NCBI GenBank assembly: GCA_947374505.1
Contig: CANCCE010000027.1
Location: forward strand, 1-18,390
Length of the DNA stretch: 18,390 bases
DNA from: Comamonadaceae bacterium
GTDB taxonomy: Bacteria; Pseudomonadota; Gammaproteobacteria; Burkholderiales; Burkholderiaceae_C
Direction of reading: 5' to 3'
The notes below the pieces were generated by a model that saw nothing but the letters and a program-made list of their open reading frames with translations, made no database searches and had not been told where the DNA came from. Positions 16,456 to 18,390 of the stretch are shown here, piece by piece (position 1 is the first letter of the stretch; every line of letters begins with the position of its first letter). A program made the position numbers and the translations under genes.

Positions 16456-16845
16456 ATGAAATCCATGGCTACGAAATCCCCCAAAGTCCCAGCGCCGCAG
16501 AAGGCGCCGATCAACACACCTTCCAAGCCCGAAGATGGCCAGGGTGGTGGTGCCGTGGTGCTTGAGCGGCGCACCCAGAAAGTCATGCCGCCGCAGATGT
16601 ACCAAGTGGTGCTGCTGAATGACGACTACACCCCGATGGAGTTTGTGGTGGTCGTGATTCAGGAGTTCTTCAACAAAGACCGCGAAGCCGCGACCCAGAT
16701 CATGTTGAAGATCCATTTAGACGGTAAAGGCGTTTGCGGTGTTTTTTCCAAAGATGTGGCGGCCAGCAAGGTCGATCAGGTCACCGAGGCCGCCCGTCGA
16801 AACGGTCATCCGCTGCAATGTATCAGCGAGCCTGTTGAATTGTGA
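16456..16845 (+). CDS. clpS: ClpS, N-degron adaptor of the ClpAP protease
   Basis: A 129-aa protein. ClpS recognises substrates with Leu, Phe, Tyr or Trp at the N-terminus and hands them to the ClpA N-domain. The first about 45 residues are Pro/Lys/Gly rich and flexible, as in other ClpS proteins. The folded core runs from YQVVLLNDDYTPMEFVVVVI to the end. The N-degron pocket residues of E. coli ClpS have counterparts here: Asn55, Asp56, Asp57 and Thr59 in NDDYTPME, Met61 and His87 (KIHLDGKGVCGVF). GHPLQCISEP is the usual C-terminal strand. I chose the ATG at 16456, preceded by AGGG at 9-base spacing; a second in-frame ATG at 16465 (MATKSP) is a realistic alternative. clpA follows after 64 bases, and the end of clpS carries a sigma32-like promoter for it. 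Confidence 0.96.
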   Translation: MKSMATKSPKVPAPQKAPINTPSKPEDGQGGGAVVLERRTQKVMPPQMYQVVLLNDDYTPMEFVVVVIQEFFNKDREAATQIMLKIHLDGKGVCGVFSKDVAASKVDQVTEAARRNGHPLQCISEPVEL

Positions 16846-16860
16846 AAACTGCCCCCATCT
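16832..16860 (+). promoter_or_regulatory. Sigma32-like promoter of clpA at the end of clpS
   Basis: CTGTTGAAT (16832-16840) contains TTGAAT, followed after 12 bases by CCCCATCT (16853-16860), which matches the RpoH -10 consensus CCCCAT-T. The order and the 12-base spacing equal those of the clpB promoter in this window (CTATTGAAA, then CCCCACAT). It overlaps the last clpS codons. Transcription would start near 16866, giving a leader of about 45 bases before the clpA ATG. Confidence 0.6.
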
Positions 16861-16909
16861 GCTCTACAACTGTTTTTATATTTTGTGTCGCTAGCCGAAA
16901 GGAAAATCA

Positions 16910-18390
16910 ATGATTGCCCAGGAATTAGAAGTTAGCTTGCACATGGCCTTCGTCGAGGCCCGGCAACAGCGCCACGAGTTCATCACCGTGGAACACCTGT
17001 TGCTGGCCTTGCTGGACAACCCCAGTGCGGCTGAAGTGCTGCGTGCCTGTTCTGCCAACGTCGATGATTTGCGCAAAGCCTTGAGCAACTTCATCAAAGA
17101 CAACACACCGCAGGTCGCCGGCACCGACGACGTGGACACCCAGCCCACGCTGGGGTTTCAGCGTGTCATTCAGCGCGCCATCATGCATGTGCAGTCGACC
17201 GGCAACGGCAAGAAGGAAGTCACAGGTGCCAACGTGCTGGTCGCCATCTTTGGCGAAAAAGACTCCCACGCTGTGTATTACCTCCACCAGCAGGGTGTCA
17301 CCCGCTTGGACGTGGTGAACTTCATCGCCCACGGTATCAAGAAAAGTGATCCCCCTGAGCCGACCAAGGCCGGCGAAGGTACTCCTGAAAACGAAGAAAC
17401 CGCCGAGAAGTCTGAGAAGGCCTCGCCTTTGGAGCAGTTCACCCAGAACCTGAACCAGCTCGCCAAAGAGGGCAAGATCGATCCGCTGATTGGCCGTGAG
17501 TACGAGGTCGAGCGGGTCATTCAAATTCTGTGCCGCCGCCGCAAAAACAACCCCTTGTTGGTGGGTGAGGCCGGCGTGGGCAAGACCGCGATTGCCGAGG
17601 GCTTGGCCTGGCGCATCACGCAAAAAGAAGTGCCGGAAATCCTCGCTGAAGCGCAGGTCTACTCGCTCGACATGGGCGCTTTGCTGGCTGGCACCAAGTA
17701 CCGTGGTGATTTCGAGCAACGTCTGAAAGGGGTCTTGAAAGCCCTCAAAGACAAGCCGAATGGCATTTTGTTCATTGACGAAATCCACACCTTGATCGGT
17801 GCCGGTGCCGCTTCGGGCGGCACGCTGGATGCGTCGAATTTGCTCAAGCCCGCTCTCAGCTCGGGTCAGCTCAAGTGCATCGGTGCCACCACCTTCACGG
17901 AATACCGCGGTATTTTCGAGAAAGACGCAGCCCTCTCACGTCGCTTCCAGAAGGTCGATGTGGTCGAGCCGACGGTGCAAGAAACCGTTGAAATCTTGAA
18001 GGGTCTGAAGTCGCGCTTTGAAGAGCACCATGGCGTCAAGTACGCCGTGGCCGCGTTGCAGGCGGCGGCTGAACTCAGCGCCAAGTACATCAACGACCGT
18101 CATTTGCCCGACAAAGCGATTGACGTGATCGATGAGGCCGGTGCAGCTCAGCGGATTTTGCCGCCTTCGAAGCGCAAGAAAACCATCACCAAAACCGAGG
18201 TCGAAGAGATCGTTGCCAAGATCGCGCGCATCCCGCCCGCGAATGTCTCGAACGACGATCGCGGCAAGCTGAAAGTCCTGGAGCGTGACTTGAAGAGTGT
18301 TGTCTTCGGCCAAGACAAAGCCATCGATGTGCTGGCTTCGGCTGTCAAGATGGCACGTTCGGGTCTGGGCAAGGGCGACAAGCCGATTGG
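16910..18390 (+). CDS. clpA: ClpA, ATPase/unfoldase subunit of ClpAP protease, partial (C-terminus beyond the right edge)
   Basis: The frame is open from ATG 16910 to the window end, giving 493 codons of an expected 750-770. ClpA unfolds substrates and feeds them to ClpP; ClpS docks on its N-domain. Residues 1-145 form the Clp-N double repeat (MIAQELEVSLHMAFVEARQQ, EFITVEHLLLALLDNPSAAE). A Glu/Lys-rich linker is near 155-185. AAA1 has Walker A GEAGVGKT (219-226) and Walker B LFIDEIHT (Asp290, Glu291), with arginine-finger segment ALSRRFQK. There is no ClpB-type M domain, which separates it from ClpB. The visible part ends at GKGDKPIG, just before Walker A of AAA2. AAAGGA (16898-16903) gives a strong ribosome-binding site six bases from the ATG. 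It is downstream of clpS with its own sigma32-like promoter. Confidence 0.97.
   Translation, partial: MIAQELEVSLHMAFVEARQQRHEFITVEHLLLALLDNPSAAEVLRACSANVDDLRKALSNFIKDNTPQVAGTDDVDTQPTLGFQRVIQRAIMHVQSTGNGKKEVTGANVLVAIFGEKDSHAVYYLHQQGVTRLDVVNFIAHGIKKSDPPEPTKAGEGTPENEETAEKSEKASPLEQFTQNLNQLAKEGKIDPLIGREYEVERVIQILCRRRKNNPLLVGEAGVGKTAIAEGLAWRITQKEVPEILAEAQVYSLDMGALLAGTKYRGDFEQRLKGVLKALKDKPNGILFIDEIHTLIGAGAASGGTLDASNLLKPALSSGQLKCIGATTFTEYRGIFEKDAALSRRFQKVDVVEPTVQETVEILKGLKSRFEEHHGVKYAVAALQAAAELSAKYINDRHLPDKAIDVIDEAGAAQRILPPSKRKKTITKTEVEEIVAKIARIPPANVSNDDRGKLKVLERDLKSVVFGQDKAIDVLASAVKMARSGLGKGDKPI

Noticed and set aside
16452..16457. TAGAAT as a -10 box giving a leaderless clpS message from the ATG at 16465
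   Set aside because: No acceptable -35 sequence at 16-18 bases upstream and no extended -10; kept only as a remote possibility.
16868..16885. T-rich stretch between clpS and clpA as a terminator
   Set aside because: No stable stem-loop precedes it; it is better explained as the clpA leader.
16925..17788. Long minus-strand open frame inside clpA
   Set aside because: Shadow of conserved ClpA coding sequence; shows no domain of its own.

Overview
The window looks like chromosomal DNA of a betaproteobacterium of the order Burkholderiales, most likely Comamonadaceae-like (Rhodoferax/Polaromonas type). Three things suggest this: two orphan Bug/TctC-type periplasmic binding proteins (a family greatly expanded in these bacteria), the DUF192-clpS-clpA gene order, and moderately GC-rich coding sequence. 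This placement is an inference from gene content; no rRNA or tRNA gene is present.

Left part (1-8511): a divergent, apparently uncharacterised catabolic locus. On the minus strand three transcriptional regulators are stacked: LysR-type (2121-1159), MarR-type (1162-683, ATGA overlap with the LysR gene) and a second LysR-type gene that runs off the left edge (671-<1). On the plus strand, from a 168-bp divergent control region, run five co-directional genes: a thiamine-diphosphate (ThDP) enzyme, a Bug-type binding protein, a LigW-like (5-carboxyvanillate decarboxylase-like) amidohydrolase, a second unrelated Bug-type binding protein, and a PhzS/salicylate-hydroxylase-type FAD monooxygenase. Together they read as uptake or sensing, decarboxylation and hydroxylation of an aromatic or other organic acid. 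No TctA/TctB membrane partners and no ring-cleavage enzyme lie in the window. The control region holds a good sigma70 promoter whose spacer is almost exactly filled by an 18-bp imperfect palindrome.

Middle (8508-11837): a 197-aa protein of unknown function faces the operon end with overlapping stop codons and is divergent from clpB, the full-length Hsp100 disaggregase. clpB has a sigma32-like heat-shock promoter overlapped by a perfect 12-bp palindrome.

Right-middle (11885-15774): a secreted CAP/SCP-domain protein (minus strand), which on reading carries a second, degenerate CAP-like copy in its N-terminal half; then a divergent MFS transporter followed by a second, acetolactate-synthase-like ThDP enzyme.

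Right end (15781-18390): a secreted DUF192 protein (minus strand), then clpS and clpA (the latter truncated by the window edge), the adaptor and unfoldase of the ClpAP protease. clpA has its own sigma32-like promoter at the end of clpS with the same spacing as that of clpB, and the clpS ribosome-binding site lies within a potential stem-loop. Both Hsp100 genes in this window may therefore share heat-shock control.

No stretch longer than 300 bases lacks a gene. I see no insertion sequence, CRISPR array, tRNA, rRNA or convincing intrinsic terminator.
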